In this document: in pieces, positions 1-8,247 of the stretch
Numbering within the stretch: position 1 is the stretch's first letter
How the letters are laid out: every line of letters begins with the position of its first letter
From: Lichenibacterium ramalinae
GTDB taxonomy: Bacteria > Pseudomonadota > Alphaproteobacteria > Rhizobiales > Beijerinckiaceae
DNA length: 64,000 nucleotides
Assembly: GCF_004137085.1 (NCBI RefSeq)
Contig: NZ_QYBC01000006.1
Location: forward strand, 186,001 to 250,000
Direction: 5' to 3'
Program-made: the position numbers and the translations under genes
The notes under the pieces: model-generated
The model's input: the letters and a program-made list of their open reading frames with translations, nothing else
Database searches by the model: none
What the model was told of the DNA's origin: nothing

Positions 1-408
1 GAATCGGCGAGCCGCCTGCTGCCGCAGATGAAGGGCGTGCCGGTCGTACCGGTGTCGGGCCGCACCGGCTTCGGCCTCGACAAGCTGCTCGAAGCCTCGT
101 TCCGGGTGGCCGAGACCTGGAACCGCCGGCTGTCGACGGCGCGGCTCAACCGCTGGCTTTCCGCCACGCTCGACGCCAACCCGCCTCCGGCGGTCAGCGG
201 GCGCCGCATCAAGATCCGCTACATGACGCAGGCCAAGGCGCGCCCGCCGACCTTCGTGCTCTTCGGTAACCAGCTGACGGGACTGCCGCGGTCCTACCAG
301 CGCTACCTCGTCAACGGCCTACGCGAGGCCATGGACCTGCCGGGCGTGCCCATCCGCATCGTCATGCGCCAGGGCGATAACCCCTACGACAAGAACAGGA
401 AACGGTAG
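1..408 (+). CDS. der: Ribosome assembly GTPase Der, C-terminal part (truncated by window start)
   Basis: This is the 3' end of an EngA/Der double-GTPase gene; the reading frame is open from base 1 and the start lies outside the window. The visible 135 residues hold the end of the second G domain ([15 protein letters not shown], the G5-like SGRTG segment) and the KH-like C-terminal domain, with [20 protein letters not shown] and the closing NPYDKNRKR tail that are typical of Der. The family acts in 50S subunit maturation in the cytoplasm. The gene ends 9 bp from the stop of a convergent gene. The assignment is firm because the KH-domain segment is highly characteristic; nothing unusual is seen in the visible part. 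Confidence 0.95.
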   Translation, partial: ESASRLLPQMKGVPVVPVSGRTGFGLDKLLEASFRVAETWNRRLSTARLNRWLSATLDANPPPAVSGRRIKIRYMTQAKARPPTFVLFGNQLTGLPRSYQRYLVNGLREAMDLPGVPIRIVMRQGDNPYDKNRKR

Positions 409-417
409 GCGGGCGCC

Positions 418-978
418 TCAGCCCACGACGCGCAGCCAGGGCCAGCGGGCGCGATAGTCGGCGGCCTTGGCCGAGAACTGCGTCGGGCGGGGGTGGCGCG
501 GATTGACGCGCAGCAGGCCGGCCGCGAGGTCGCCGAGCCCGTCGCGGGCGTAGAGTTCGCCCGTGCCGACAGCGACGCCGAGCGACGTGCAGGCGACGAG
601 GAACCTGTCGATGCCATCCCGCGCCGAACGGAGCGGCGGGCAAGGCGTGCCGAACCGGGCCTCGTACCACAGGTGCACGCGTGCCTGGTTGCGGAGCTCC
701 ACCCGGATCGGCAGATCGCCCAACAAGGCCCCGACGCGGCGGATGGCGTCGTCCTCGGCCTCCCACGACGTGTCGGGATCGTAAGTGAAGACGTCCAGGT
801 CGCGGATGTTCTCGGCCGCGGGACGCCCCGACCGGAGGTTCCACACCGTCTGAAACAGGCAGCCGGCCGTCACGTGGCATTGCGGCAGGCCGAGCGCCGG
901 CAGCCGCTCCAGCGCAGCGGCGACCGACGGGTTCGATCGCACGAGGTTCAGGACGTCCGACGCCGTCATGGGGTGCAT
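418..978 (-). CDS. Nucleotidyltransferase family protein
   Basis: A 186-residue protein of the NTP_transf_6 (DUF925)-like family. The segment VTAGCLFQTVWNLRSGRP followed by DLDVFTYDPDTSWEAEDD matches the family's GxxxxTVWN and DxDxxYxDxxDxSxExE pattern, where the acidic residues are expected to bind metal. The ATG at 978 is chosen because GGAGG lies 7 bases upstream; a second in-frame ATG is at 969. The gene converges on der and diverges from aroA across 81 bp, which must hold both promoters. Family members are annotated as nucleotidyltransferases by fold; substrate and physiological role are not known, and nothing in the context settles them. Confidence 0.85.
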   Translation of the reverse strand: MHPMTASDVLNLVRSNPSVAAALERLPALGLPQCHVTAGCLFQTVWNLRSGRPAAENIRDLDVFTYDPDTSWEAEDDAIRRVGALLGDLPIRVELRNQARVHLWYEARFGTPCPPLRSARDGIDRFLVACTSLGVAVGTGELYARDGLGDLAAGLLRVNPRHPRPTQFSAKAADYRARWPWLRVVG

Positions 979-1059
979 GGCGACGTCCTCCGGCGCAGGG
1001 CCTTGCCGATTCGCCGTCGGGCTCCGTAAGGAACCTGCACGACCCCGGAGATGCCCGCC

Positions 1060-2328
1060 ATGACATTCGACCTCACGAGCCGCGCCGTCACGGTGGTGCC
1101 GCCCGCCGGCCCGCTGCGCGGCCGCGTCGCCCCGCCCGGCTCGAAGAGCATCACCAACCGAGCCCTGCTGCTGGCCGGCCTCGCCCGCGGCACCAGCCAC
1201 CTCACCGGCGCGCTGAAGAGCGACGACACGCGATTGATGGCCGAGGCCCTGCGGGCCATGGGGGTGCGGGTCGACGAGCCGGGCGACACGGAATTCGTCG
1301 TCGCCGGCGACGGCCGGCTGCGGGCGCCGTCCGGGCCGCTGTTCCTCGGCAATGCCGGCACGGCGACGCGCTTTCTGACGGCGGCGGTGGCGAGCGTCGA
1401 CGGCACCGTCGTGGTCGACGGCGACGCCCACATGCGCAAGCGGCCGATCCGGCCGCTGGTCGATGCCCTGGCCGAGCTCGGCATCGCGGTGGATGCCGCC
1501 AGCGGCTGCCCGCCCGTCACCGTGCGGGGCACGGGGCGGATCGCCGCCGGCCGGGTGTCGGTCGACGCGGGCCTGTCGAGCCAGTACGTCTCGGCGCTGC
1601 TCATGATGGCGCCCCTCGCCGAGGGCGAGATCGCCGTCGCCCTGGCGGGGGCCGACATCGGCGCGCGCGGCTACGTCGACCTGACGCTCGCCGCCATGCG
1701 GAGTTTCGGCGCCGATGTGGCCCAGCGCGACGCCGCGACCTGGACGGTGCGGCCCACCGGCTACCGTGCCGCCGACTTCCACGTCGAGCCCGACGCCTCC
1801 GCCGCCACCTACCTGTGGGCCGCCGAGGCCCTGACGGGCGGCGCCATCGACCTCGGCGTCGCACCCGGCGGCTTCACCCAGCCCGACGCCCGCGCCAAGG
1901 CCGTGATCGACGCCTTCCCGCACCTGCCCGCCGTGATCGACGGCTCGCAGATGCAGGACGCCGTGCCGACGCTGGCCGTGCTGGCGGCCTTCAACGCGAC
2001 CCCGGTGCGCTTCACCGGCATCGCCAACCTGCGCGTGAAGGAATGCGACCGCGTGCGGGCCCTGTCGACCGAACTCGACCGCATCCGGCCGGGCCTCGCC
2101 CGCGAGTCCGGCGACGACCTCCTGGTGGCCTCCGACCCCGGCCTCGCCGGCCAGCGCCTGCCGACCGCCATCGCCACCTATGCGGATCACCGCATCGCCA
2201 TGAGCTTCGCCCTGGCCGGACTGAAGATCTCCGGCCTCACCATCCTCGACCCCGGCTGCGTCGCCAAGACCTATCCGGGCTATTGGGACATGCTGGCGGG
2301 GCTGGGCGTGGGGCTGGAGGCCGGCTGA
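1060..2328 (+). CDS. aroA: 3-phosphoshikimate 1-carboxyvinyltransferase (EPSP synthase)
   Basis: Catalyses transfer of the enolpyruvyl group of PEP to shikimate-3-phosphate, the sixth step of the shikimate pathway, in the cytoplasm. The 422-residue product has the N-terminal PGSKSITNRALLLAGL, the first signature LFLGNAGTATRFLTAAVA (about residues 90-107) and the second signature LRVKECDRVRALSTEL near residue 330. The length is normal for a bacterial enzyme. The start at 1060 is preferred over the in-frame ATG at 1051 because GGAG (1047-1050) sits 9 bases before 1060 but touches 1051. The gene stands alone, transcribed toward the tRNA-Lys integration site; in many relatives it is followed by cmk and rpsA, so the integrated element may have altered the downstream neighbourhood. 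Confidence 0.96.
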   Translation: MTFDLTSRAVTVVPPAGPLRGRVAPPGSKSITNRALLLAGLARGTSHLTGALKSDDTRLMAEALRAMGVRVDEPGDTEFVVAGDGRLRAPSGPLFLGNAGTATRFLTAAVASVDGTVVVDGDAHMRKRPIRPLVDALAELGIAVDAASGCPPVTVRGTGRIAAGRVSVDAGLSSQYVSALLMMAPLAEGEIAVALAGADIGARGYVDLTLAAMRSFGADVAQRDAATWTVRPTGYRAADFHVEPDASAATYLWAAEALTGGAIDLGVAPGGFTQPDARAKAVIDAFPHLPAVIDGSQMQDAVPTLAVLAAFNATPVRFTGIANLRVKECDRVRALSTELDRIRPGLARESGDDLLVASDPGLAGQRLPTAIATYADHRIAMSFALAGLKISGLTILDPGCVAKTYPGYWDMLAGLGVGLEAG

Positions 2329-2348
2329 GCCGGCCCGCGGGCGGGCTC
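2327..2348 (+). terminator. Possible aroA terminator hairpin
   Basis: Immediately at the aroA stop, GAGCC and GCCCG pair with CGGGC and GGCTC, giving two 5-bp stems separated by a G/G mismatch. There is no T tract, so Rho-independent termination is uncertain. Confidence 0.35.
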
Positions 2349-2475
2349 GAACGCCACCGCCACGCCATCGACCGCAGGCAGGTCGTCCCATCCGTGCTGG
2401 CACCGCGGCGTATCACGCCCCGTCGTATGGTGCCCGCGCAGGGTAATCGAGGGCCGACGAATCTGTAGAGAACCC

Positions 2476-2522
2476 TGGTGAGCGCGCAGGGACTCGAACC
2501 CTGGACATCCTGATTAAAAGTC
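2476..2522 (-). repeat. Left attachment site: 47-bp copy of the tRNA-Lys 3' end
   Basis: These 47 bases are identical to 19859-19905, the 3' end of the intact tRNA-Lys(TTT). The copy runs from the CCA end (tgg at 2476-2478) through the acceptor 3' strand, T arm and variable loop to the anticodon loop, then diverges. It is a partial tRNA and not a functional gene. The two copies define the boundaries of the integrated element; on the chromosome side lies aroA, on the element side the integrase. Confidence 0.95.
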
Positions 2523-2535
2523 GCCGTATCTACTT

Positions 2536-2549
2536 GCGCAACGTTGCGC
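2536..2549. repeat. 14-bp palindrome beside attL
   Basis: GCGCAACGTTGCGC is a perfect palindrome 13 bases inside the left att repeat, followed by CTGCGCAG a few bases on. It may be a core- or accessory-factor binding site for recombination; this is inferred from position only. Confidence 0.4.
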
Positions 2550-2639
2550 GAGGCTGCGCAGAACCGCTGAAAACGCTTGGGATTTTGACAGGCACGCTGA
2601 TTTATGGAAGCATCTTTGAGCAGCGTTGAGCAGCATCGT

Positions 2640-2674
2640 GCTTCCCATACGCTTCCCAATTCGGATGCTTCCCA
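2640..2674 (+). repeat. Left arm-type repeats GCTTCCCA (three copies)
   Basis: GCTTCCCA occurs in direct orientation at 2640, 2651 and 2667, directly before and overlapping the integrase start. The same octamer is present three times at the other end of the element (19781, 19792 direct; 19811 inverted), and the first two copies are 11 bp apart at both ends. This layout is what is known for arm-type sites of tyrosine integrases; the overlap with the integrase start suggests autoregulation. Both points are inference from sequence. Confidence 0.7.
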
Positions 2675-3861
2675 TGCGTCTCAGCCGTCAGTCGATCGCC
2701 AAACTCGCCCTGCCCGAGGGCAAGGTTGAGATCATCGTCTTCGACTCGGACCTTCCCGGCTTCGGCCTGCGGATCCGCGCCGGCGGCAAGCGCACGTGGC
2801 TGGCGCAATATCGGCTTGGGACGAAACAGCGACGGCTCTCGCTGGGCAGCACCGATGCGGTCGACCCCGACGAGGCGCGCCGGCGCGCCAAGGCCGCCCT
2901 GGCCCGCGTCAGCCTCGGCGAGGATCCGGCAGAAGTTAAGGTCGCGGCCGCGGCGGCTCGGGCCGTCACCATGCAATCTGTCCTGCCGAGCTTCTTCGCG
3001 CACGTCGAGCCGCGCCAAGCCGCGAGCCACCACGCCGACACCCGGCGGTATCTCGAAAAACACTGGCGGCCTCTGCTCGAGGTCCCGATCGCCTCCGTCA
3101 CTCGGGCCCGGGTTGCCGCGCGGCTGTTGGAGATCGCACGCGAGCACGGTCCCTTCGCAGCGAACCGGGCCCGCGCCGCCATCTCGCGCTTCTTCTCATG
3201 GGCCATCGGCGAGGGCGTCGCGCACGACAATCCCGTGATCGGCACGAACAAGCCGGCCGCCGAGGTCGCGCGTGACCGTGTGCTCAGCGACGCGGAGCTG
3301 GGGCTCGTGTGGACCCACGCCGGCCCGGGCCACTACCAGGCCATCGCCCGGCTGCTCATCCTGACCGCCGCTCGCCGAGACGAGGTGGCCGGCATGGCCT
3401 GGAGCGAGTTGGAGGGCTCGGTTTGGACGATCCCGGCCGAGCGCGCAAAGAATGGCAAGCCCCTGGTCCTCGACCTTCCGCCCGCCGCGATGGCGATCCT
3501 GGGGTCCGTCGATCGGCGCGAAGGCCGTGACCTCATCTTCGGCTCGCGCGACGGACCGTTCAGCGGCTTCGGCAAGCCGAAGGTCGCGCTGGACGCCCGC
3601 ATGCTGGCTGGGCTGCAGGCCGTCCATGGACCGAAGGCCGCCCTGCCCCCATGGCGCTTGCACGATCTGCGCAGGAGCGCGGCCACGCGCATGGCCGACT
3701 TGGGCGTGCAGCCCCACGTCGTCGAGGCGCTCCTGAACCACATCTCCGGTTCGAAGGCCGGCGTCGCGGGCATCTACAACAGAGCGACGTATCGCGACGA
3801 GAAGCGGGCGGCGCTGCTGTTGTGGGCCGACCACGTCATGGCGCTAGTCGGCCGCCATTGA
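2674..3861 (+). CDS. Tyrosine-type integrase of the P4/DUF4102 family
   Basis: Site-specific recombinase that would integrate and excise the element at tRNA-Lys. N-terminal arm-DNA-binding (DUF4102) domain: about residues 1-80, with RLSRQSIAKLALPEGK and DLPGFGLRIRAGGKRTW. The catalytic domain shows the first Arg in LILTAARRDEVAGM (about residue 233), HDLRRSAATRMA (about 329) and the Tyr-containing end GIYNRATYRDEKRAALL (about 367). All key elements are present, so it looks functional. The ATG at 2674 fits the usual family N terminus (short lead before the first helix); in-frame ATG 2665, GTG 2638 and TTG 2626 are alternatives, and none has a strong ribosome binding site. The start overlaps the third arm-type repeat. 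Confidence 0.95.
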   Translation: MRLSRQSIAKLALPEGKVEIIVFDSDLPGFGLRIRAGGKRTWLAQYRLGTKQRRLSLGSTDAVDPDEARRRAKAALARVSLGEDPAEVKVAAAAARAVTMQSVLPSFFAHVEPRQAASHHADTRRYLEKHWRPLLEVPIASVTRARVAARLLEIAREHGPFAANRARAAISRFFSWAIGEGVAHDNPVIGTNKPAAEVARDRVLSDAELGLVWTHAGPGHYQAIARLLILTAARRDEVAGMAWSELEGSVWTIPAERAKNGKPLVLDLPPAAMAILGSVDRREGRDLIFGSRDGPFSGFGKPKVALDARMLAGLQAVHGPKAALPPWRLHDLRRSAATRMADLGVQPHVVEALLNHISGSKAGVAGIYNRATYRDEKRAALLLWADHVMALVGRH

Positions 3862-3885
3862 CTGGCCGCCTGTTCTTCATTGCGC

Positions 3886-3905
3886 GGACATGGACAGAAT
3901 GTCCA
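3886..3905. promoter_or_regulatory. Operator-like inverted repeat upstream of the AlpA-like gene
   Basis: GGACAT (3886-3891) is repeated inverted as ATGTCC (3899-3904), and the overlapping TGGACA/TGTCCA pair (3891-3896, 3900-3905) has a 3-base centre. The site lies about 60 bp before a likely promoter, so binding of a regulator is plausible but unproven. Confidence 0.35.
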
Positions 3906-3961
3906 CTCGGCGCAGAGAAGTACTGGCAACCCGATTTGCACGCTATTGCTGCGTTTTGCAC

Positions 3962-3990
3962 TTGACGCGCGCAGCATCGCGCCACATATT
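3962..3990 (+). promoter_or_regulatory. Likely sigma-70 promoter for the AlpA-like gene
   Basis: TTGACG at 3962-3967 and CATATT at 3985-3990 are separated by 17 bases, a good match to a housekeeping promoter, in a locally AT-richer stretch. The AlpA-like start codon is 135 bases downstream, leaving a long leader. Confidence 0.45.
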
Positions 3991-4124
3991 CCTCCTTGCC
4001 TCCCCACGAAACAAACCTTTCGTGATGATACGGGCCCGAACCTGCCGTAAATGCCGAACCTGCCGAGCTGGAGAGCTTAAATGTTGATCTCGCATCGCCC
4101 TGCGGGGCGGAAAGACGCACCGTC

Positions 4125-4370
4125 ATGTCTTCTTTGCAGTCCGACGCTGGAAAAGCGTCAGTAACTCTTCCACCCTTTGTCGATCGGGATCGCGTCATCG
4201 ACGTGCATCAGGTCGCACTGATGCTGAATTTCAGCGCTGCGCACGTCCAACGACTTCATCGTACAGGCAAGATACCTCGCCCGTTCAAGATCGGCGGGAT
4301 CAAAAACGGGTGGCGGGTCGGCACGATTGTCGATTTCATCACCGCGGCCTCCCAGATGGAGGCGGCGTGA
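4125..4370 (+). CDS. AlpA-like helix-turn-helix regulator / excisionase-type protein
   Basis: An 81-residue protein with a MerR/AlpA-type winged helix. After a 25-residue lead, VIDVHQVALMLNFSAAHVQR is the helix-turn-helix, followed by LHRTGKIPRPFKIGG and the NGWRVGTIVDFI wing, the usual pattern of AlpA proteins where a basic residue-rich loop precedes W-R. In P4-like satellites AlpA proteins activate integrase or excision functions; here the gene sits between integrase and primase as expected. A hairpin follows the stop. Role is inferred from family and position. Confidence 0.8.
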   Translation: MSSLQSDAGKASVTLPPFVDRDRVIDVHQVALMLNFSAAHVQRLHRTGKIPRPFKIGGIKNGWRVGTIVDFITAASQMEAA

Positions 4371-4391
4371 TCGCATGATCCATAACGAAGT

Positions 4392-4422
4392 GAAGCCGGC
4401 CCGCGGGAACGGGACCGGCTTC
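4392..4422 (+). terminator. Hairpin after the AlpA-like gene
   Basis: GAAGCCGG (4392-4399) pairs perfectly with CCGGCTTC (4415-4422), with two further pairs inside. It lies 22 bases after the stop codon. No T run follows, so it may be an attenuator or mRNA-stabilising structure instead of a classical terminator. Confidence 0.5.
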
Positions 4423-4585
4423 GGGATTTGCGCAGCCACCACGCTTTGCAGTCCCGAAAGTACTCCCCTGCCCTTCTCCGGGCAAGTCCCGTCACGCGCT
4501 GTGCTTTGGCTTGCTCATTGCGCCCGCATCTCCATGGAGCACGCGGCAGCCCTGGCCGAAGCGAACCACTTGGGAGGCGTCTGAG

Positions 4586-4987
4586 ATGGGACGCGCTGCC
4601 AAAGAGAAGGCCGCCCGCTACGCGCGGGCTGAGCAGGCCTATTACGCCGTCAGCGAGATCGATAGGGGTTGGTTCGCCGCGCACCCAGACCGGAACACCT
4701 ACATTCGGCATGCGACACCGAGCGAGATCGAGTTTCAGCACCTCGAACTCGGCTGGCCGTTGGATCCCGGTCCGGGCTGCACCTACTACACCCTGGTACG
4801 CCAGGCCGCACCGGGCGTTCGGTTCCGCTACACCATGCGGAACGCGACCGAGGCAGGCACGGATGTCGATGAGGCCGGGGCGTATTATGCCTGGGTGCTC
4901 TTCGATCACCAGCGAGGTTCGCAACTGCGCGACCTGGAGGACAGCCTTCGGGAGAAGCTGTCAGCCGCTGGGGAGACTGTCCATTGA
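4586..4987 (+). CDS. Hypothetical protein upstream of the primase
   Basis: A 133-residue cytoplasmic protein that I do not recognise. The ATG at 4586 is chosen because GGGAGG lies 8 bases upstream, a strong ribosome binding site. The N terminus is basic and helical (MGRAAKEKAARYARAEQAY), the middle is rich in aromatic residues (CTYYTLVRQ, AGAYYAWVLFDHQ) and the C terminus is charged and helical. Its stop overlaps the TTG start of the primase by four bases, so the two are translationally coupled, which suggests a replication-linked job. No catalytic motif is visible. Confidence 0.75.
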   Translation: MGRAAKEKAARYARAEQAYYAVSEIDRGWFAAHPDRNTYIRHATPSEIEFQHLELGWPLDPGPGCTYYTLVRQAAPGVRFRYTMRNATEAGTDVDEAGAYYAWVLFDHQRGSQLRDLEDSLREKLSAAGETVH

Positions 4988-7200
4988 CCGGCGCCCTTCT
5001 CCCGGTCGCCCTCGACTTGATTCGCCGCGGTTGGGCCCCGCTGCCGATCCCCTATCAGACCAAGCGACCGCGGATCGAAAAGTGGCCGGAGCTGCGGATC
5101 TCGGCCGACAAGGCGGGGCTGTATTTCGACCAGCCCACTCAGAACATCGGGGTGCTCCTCGGTCAGGCATCGGGCGGCTTGACCGACGTCGACCTCGACT
5201 GCTCCGAGGCCGCTGACCTCGCGCCGTTCTTCCTGCCGGAGACCGGGGCGACGTTCGGCCGTGCCGGTCGGCGCCGCTCCCACTATCTCTACATGACGGC
5301 GCTCTCGACCGAGACGGACGCCAAGGCCATCGAGTTTCACGATCCGACCCGGGGGCGTGAGGCAGGCTCGATGCTCGTCGAGATCCGGATCGGCGGTGGC
5401 GACAAGGGCGCTCAGACCATCATGCCAGGCTCGACCCATGTGTCAGGCGAGCCGATCACCTGGGACAAAGACGGCGGGGCCGCACGGCTCGACAGCGCGA
5501 CGCTGAAGACCGCAGTAGGGCGCCTCGCGGCAGCGGCGCTGCTCGCCCGGCACTGGAACGTCGAAGGTAGGCGGCACAACGCAGCCGTGGTCCTCGGCGG
5601 CCTGCTCGCTCGTCTCGAATGGCCGGATCATGAGGCCGAGACGTTCATCGAGGCTGTTGTCGAGGAGGCCGGCGACGAGGAGGTCGACGACCGAAAGCGG
5701 GCCGTCATGGACGCAATCGCCACGCGTCGAGGAGGTGGCAAGGTCACTGGCTATCCGAAGCTCAAGAGCACTTTTGGCGAGCCGATCGCCAAGGCGGTGG
5801 TGGATTGGCTTGGCTATGACGCCCGAAAGGAGAAGAATGAGGGCGCGACGACCGACGGCCGCAACACCCCGCTACCGACGGAGGACAGCGCCGCCACGAT
5901 GTTCGCGGATCAGTACCGCGGCGCCCTCCGGTTTTGCCACTCGCACGGCTCCTGGTTCCAGTGGACCGGGACGCTCTGGGCGCAGAACCGCACTGGGCTC
6001 GCCTTCCACTATGCGCGCGAGCTCGCCCGAGAACTCGGCCGCATGGACAAGGAGGCCGAGGCGACGACCGGCCGCGCAGCCTTTGCCGGTGCTGTGGAGC
6101 GCTTCGCCAGGACGGACCCGACGTTCGCCGTGCAGGCAGAGGCTTGGGATCGCAATCCGCTTCTGCTGGGCACCCCGGGCGGGACGGTGGACCTCGAGAC
6201 AGGCGAGCTGCGGCCAGCCAAACCTACCGATGGCATCACGAAGAGCACGGCCGTGGCGCCCGCGCCCACTCCGGCCTGCCCAACGTGGCTCCGCTTTCTG
6301 GAGCAGGCCACCGGCGGCGATGCCGAGATGGTTCAATTCCTCCGGGCCTGGTTCGGGTACTGCCTCACTGGCCTCACGCGCGAGCACGCCCTGGTTTTCG
6401 TCCACGGCCCAGGGGGCAACGGCAAAAGCGTGTTCGTGAACGTGATAACGGGCATCTTGGGCACCTACGCCACCACGGCGGCGATGCAGACCTTCACCGC
6501 CTCGACCGGGGCGGGGCACCCGACCGACATCGCGATGTTAAAGGGCGCCCGGCTCGTGAGCGCGTCGGAGACTGAGGAAGGAGCGCAGTGGGCAGAAGCC
6601 CGAATCAAGTCGCTGACCGGCGGCGACACGGTCTCGGCGAGGTTCATGAGGCAGGACTTCTTCAGCTTCGTACCCGCCTTCAAGCTCCTCTTCGTCGGCA
6701 ATCACCGGCCCGGTTTGAGGAACGTCGACGATGCGGCGCGGCGCCGGTTCAACCTGATCCCGTTCATCCACAAGCCCGATCGGCCGGATCGGCACCTCGA
6801 GGACAAGCTGAAGGCCGAATGGCCTGGCATCCTGCGCTGGGCGATCGAGGGCTGCCTTTTATGGCAGGTTGCCGGGCTGCCCCGTCCGGCCAGTCTGACA
6901 GCCGCCACCGCCGACTATTTCGACGCTCAGGACGTGTTCGGCGCCTGGCTGGCGGAGGAATGTGAGGTGGCACCCGGCGATCAACGGCGGACGGCAACCT
7001 CGGCCGAGCTGTTCCTCTCGTGGCAGCACCACGCCAAGATCGCTGGAGAGCCTGCCGGTACGAAGCGCAGCTTCGCCGAGCAGCTGATCCGGCGGGGATT
7101 GGAGCCGCACAAGGGCGCCAAGGGCGCGAGGGTCTACGTCGGCATCAGGCTGAGGGCCTCGGCCGCCTTCGATCACAACAACATCGCCTCTGTCGCCTGA
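4984..7200 (+). CDS. Bifunctional PrimPol / D5-type primase-helicase
   Basis: A 738-residue replication protein. The N-terminal PrimPol domain (about residues 1-170) has GWAPLPIPYQTKRP and the acidic metal-binding motif TDVDLDCSEA near residue 67, then a conserved SHYLYM. The C-terminal part is a D5_N/P4-type superfamily 3 helicase with Walker A GPGGNGKSVFVNVI near residue 475, a Walker B-like ARLVSASETEEG near 522 and FVGNHRPGLRNVDDAARRRF as sensor/arginine-finger region. Members prime and unwind DNA at their own origin in P4-like satellites and phages. The TTG start at 4984 is coupled to the previous gene. An exceptionally long inverted repeat begins six bases after the stop. Confidence 0.92.
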   Translation: MTGALLPVALDLIRRGWAPLPIPYQTKRPRIEKWPELRISADKAGLYFDQPTQNIGVLLGQASGGLTDVDLDCSEAADLAPFFLPETGATFGRAGRRRSHYLYMTALSTETDAKAIEFHDPTRGREAGSMLVEIRIGGGDKGAQTIMPGSTHVSGEPITWDKDGGAARLDSATLKTAVGRLAAAALLARHWNVEGRRHNAAVVLGGLLARLEWPDHEAETFIEAVVEEAGDEEVDDRKRAVMDAIATRRGGGKVTGYPKLKSTFGEPIAKAVVDWLGYDARKEKNEGATTDGRNTPLPTEDSAATMFADQYRGALRFCHSHGSWFQWTGTLWAQNRTGLAFHYARELARELGRMDKEAEATTGRAAFAGAVERFARTDPTFAVQAEAWDRNPLLLGTPGGTVDLETGELRPAKPTDGITKSTAVAPAPTPACPTWLRFLEQATGGDAEMVQFLRAWFGYCLTGLTREHALVFVHGPGGNGKSVFVNVITGILGTYATTAAMQTFTASTGAGHPTDIAMLKGARLVSASETEEGAQWAEARIKSLTGGDTVSARFMRQDFFSFVPAFKLLFVGNHRPGLRNVDDAARRRFNLIPFIHKPDRPDRHLEDKLKAEWPGILRWAIEGCLLWQVAGLPRPASLTAATADYFDAQDVFGAWLAEECEVAPGDQRRTATSAELFLSWQHHAKIAGEPAGTKRSFAEQLIRRGLEPHKGAKGARVYVGIRLRASAAFDHNNIASVA

Positions 7201-7205
7201 ACGGA

Positions 7206-7311
7206 GTGGCGTGGGTGGCGCAAGGTGGCACTTCCAACCTATGTGTTCCACACGCGTACGTGTGTGTAGAGAATATAGAAAAGCCGCGCCACCTTGCGCC
7301 ACCCACGCCAC
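7206..7311. repeat. 24-bp perfect inverted repeat behind the primase gene
   Basis: Bases 7206-7229 are perfectly complementary to 7288-7311. Each arm contains GGTGGC twice. The 58-base spacer holds a second hairpin, CACACG-CGTA-CGTGTG. The following bases are AT-rich. Candidate roles are a replication origin recognised by the neighbouring primase-helicase (P4 alpha is known to bind iterated sites) or a large transcription terminator. No gene is seen between 7201 and 7552. Confidence 0.85.
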
Positions 7312-7552
7312 CCATCCAATAAATATCAACCGTGTTGTGCAGGTTTGCATAGCTTTGCGCAGCATTGATAGGATACTCCAAAATTATCTGGCGTCGTAGC
7401 GCTTGCATCCGCGAGCAATTGCAACATTATCTCACCAACGGCGAAGAAACGACGCTTGCGGGACGGTCAGACTTCAGGTGAGCGCCGAGGCGCGAGAACC
7501 CTCAACTCCGACCCGACCACCTGAACCGACCAGCCCGGTCGAGTGCGAAGCT

Positions 7553-8008
7553 ATGGGCAGCACCATGGATCTTGGAGACGATCGGCCTCGGCGATGGTTC
7601 GCGGTCCGCGTGGCCCCTCAGTCCGAGAGTGCCGTCATGGCCGCCCTGGCGGACGCCGGCCTGTCGGGCTGGGCGCCGATGTCGACACGGTGGCGCGGCT
7701 CGGCGGCGGGTCGGCAGAAGATGACGGCGCCGGCATTCCCGACCTATGTTTTCGCCGCGCTGCCGGAACCCGTCGCCAACCATTTCGGCATCGTGGTCGG
7801 GCTACGAGGCGTCAGAGGCTTCCTCGGCGGCGCCCGGCCCGAGCCGGTCTCGGCCGTCGCGGTCTCGCTCCTGCAGATGCGGGAGCGTTTCGGTCACTTT
7901 GACGAGACCCGAACTCGCCCGCCTCGCACCGTGCACGAGACCCCGGCCGACCGCCGAATCGTCGACCGTCTCGTGGCGCACCTCAATCCGAAGGCCGTCG
8001 CGGCCTGA
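7553..8008 (+). CDS. NusG N-terminal-domain-like transcription (anti)termination protein
   Basis: A 151-residue protein with a NusG NGN-like fold: RRWFAVRVAPQSESAVMAAL (about residues 12-31) corresponds to the first strand and helix, and PAFPTYVFAALPEP to the characteristic FPGYVFV strand. The KOW domain is absent; the C terminus is a basic helix (VDRLVAHLNPKAVAA). It is not the housekeeping NusG, which has a KOW domain and neighbours secE. Phages and mobile elements of alphaproteobacteria often encode such proteins early in their operons, where read-through control of long transcripts is the assumed role. ATG 7565 is an alternative start; neither has a strong Shine-Dalgarno. Confidence 0.75.
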   Translation: MGSTMDLGDDRPRRWFAVRVAPQSESAVMAALADAGLSGWAPMSTRWRGSAAGRQKMTAPAFPTYVFAALPEPVANHFGIVVGLRGVRGFLGGARPEPVSAVAVSLLQMRERFGHFDETRTRPPRTVHETPADRRIVDRLVAHLNPKAVAA

Positions 8009-8031
8009 GCTACAGCCCGATGGAGAGTACG

Positions 8032-8247
8032 ATGTCTATGGAGCCCGACACCCGATACGTGAGGGGCTATCGTGCAATAGCCCACAGGCTTGGATGGCCC
8101 TTGGAGACGACCCGTCGCCATGGACGCGCGGGGCATCTTCCCATCATCCGCCTATCGCAACGCCGCGTGCAGGCGCGCCCTGAGGCGCTCGATGCCTACG
8201 CTGCAGAGGTCGAAGCCCGAGGTGGTGTGATCGAGGTTCCCCGATGA
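8032..8247 (+). CDS. Small helix-turn-helix protein (excisionase-like)
   Basis: A 71-residue protein. YRAIAHRLGWPLETTRRHGRAGHLPIIRL resembles the winged-helix fold of MerR/Xis-type proteins, ending in QARPEALDAYAAEVEARGG. The ATG at 8032 has GGAGAG 4-10 bases upstream; the ATG at 8020 has none. The stop overlaps the next start (ATGA). DNA binding is likely; the target is unknown. It could be the recombination directionality factor of the element, or a regulator. Confidence 0.65.
   Translation: MSMEPDTRYVRGYRAIAHRLGWPLETTRRHGRAGHLPIIRLSQRRVQARPEALDAYAAEVEARGGVIEVPR

Noticed and set aside
979-2403. Long minus-strand open frame antisense to aroA, in frame with the nucleotidyltransferase gene
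   Set aside because: It is a high-G+C shadow of aroA with low-complexity composition; a strong ribosome binding site marks the true start at 978.
4376-4584. 69-codon frame between the AlpA-like gene and 4586, ending at the next start
   Set aside because: It spans the terminator-like hairpin and has no suitable ribosome binding site; the second half is not protein-like. Kept out, although coupling to the next gene cannot be excluded.
7553-8008. Housekeeping NusG
   Set aside because: The KOW domain is absent and the context is the integrative element, not secE-nusG-rplK.
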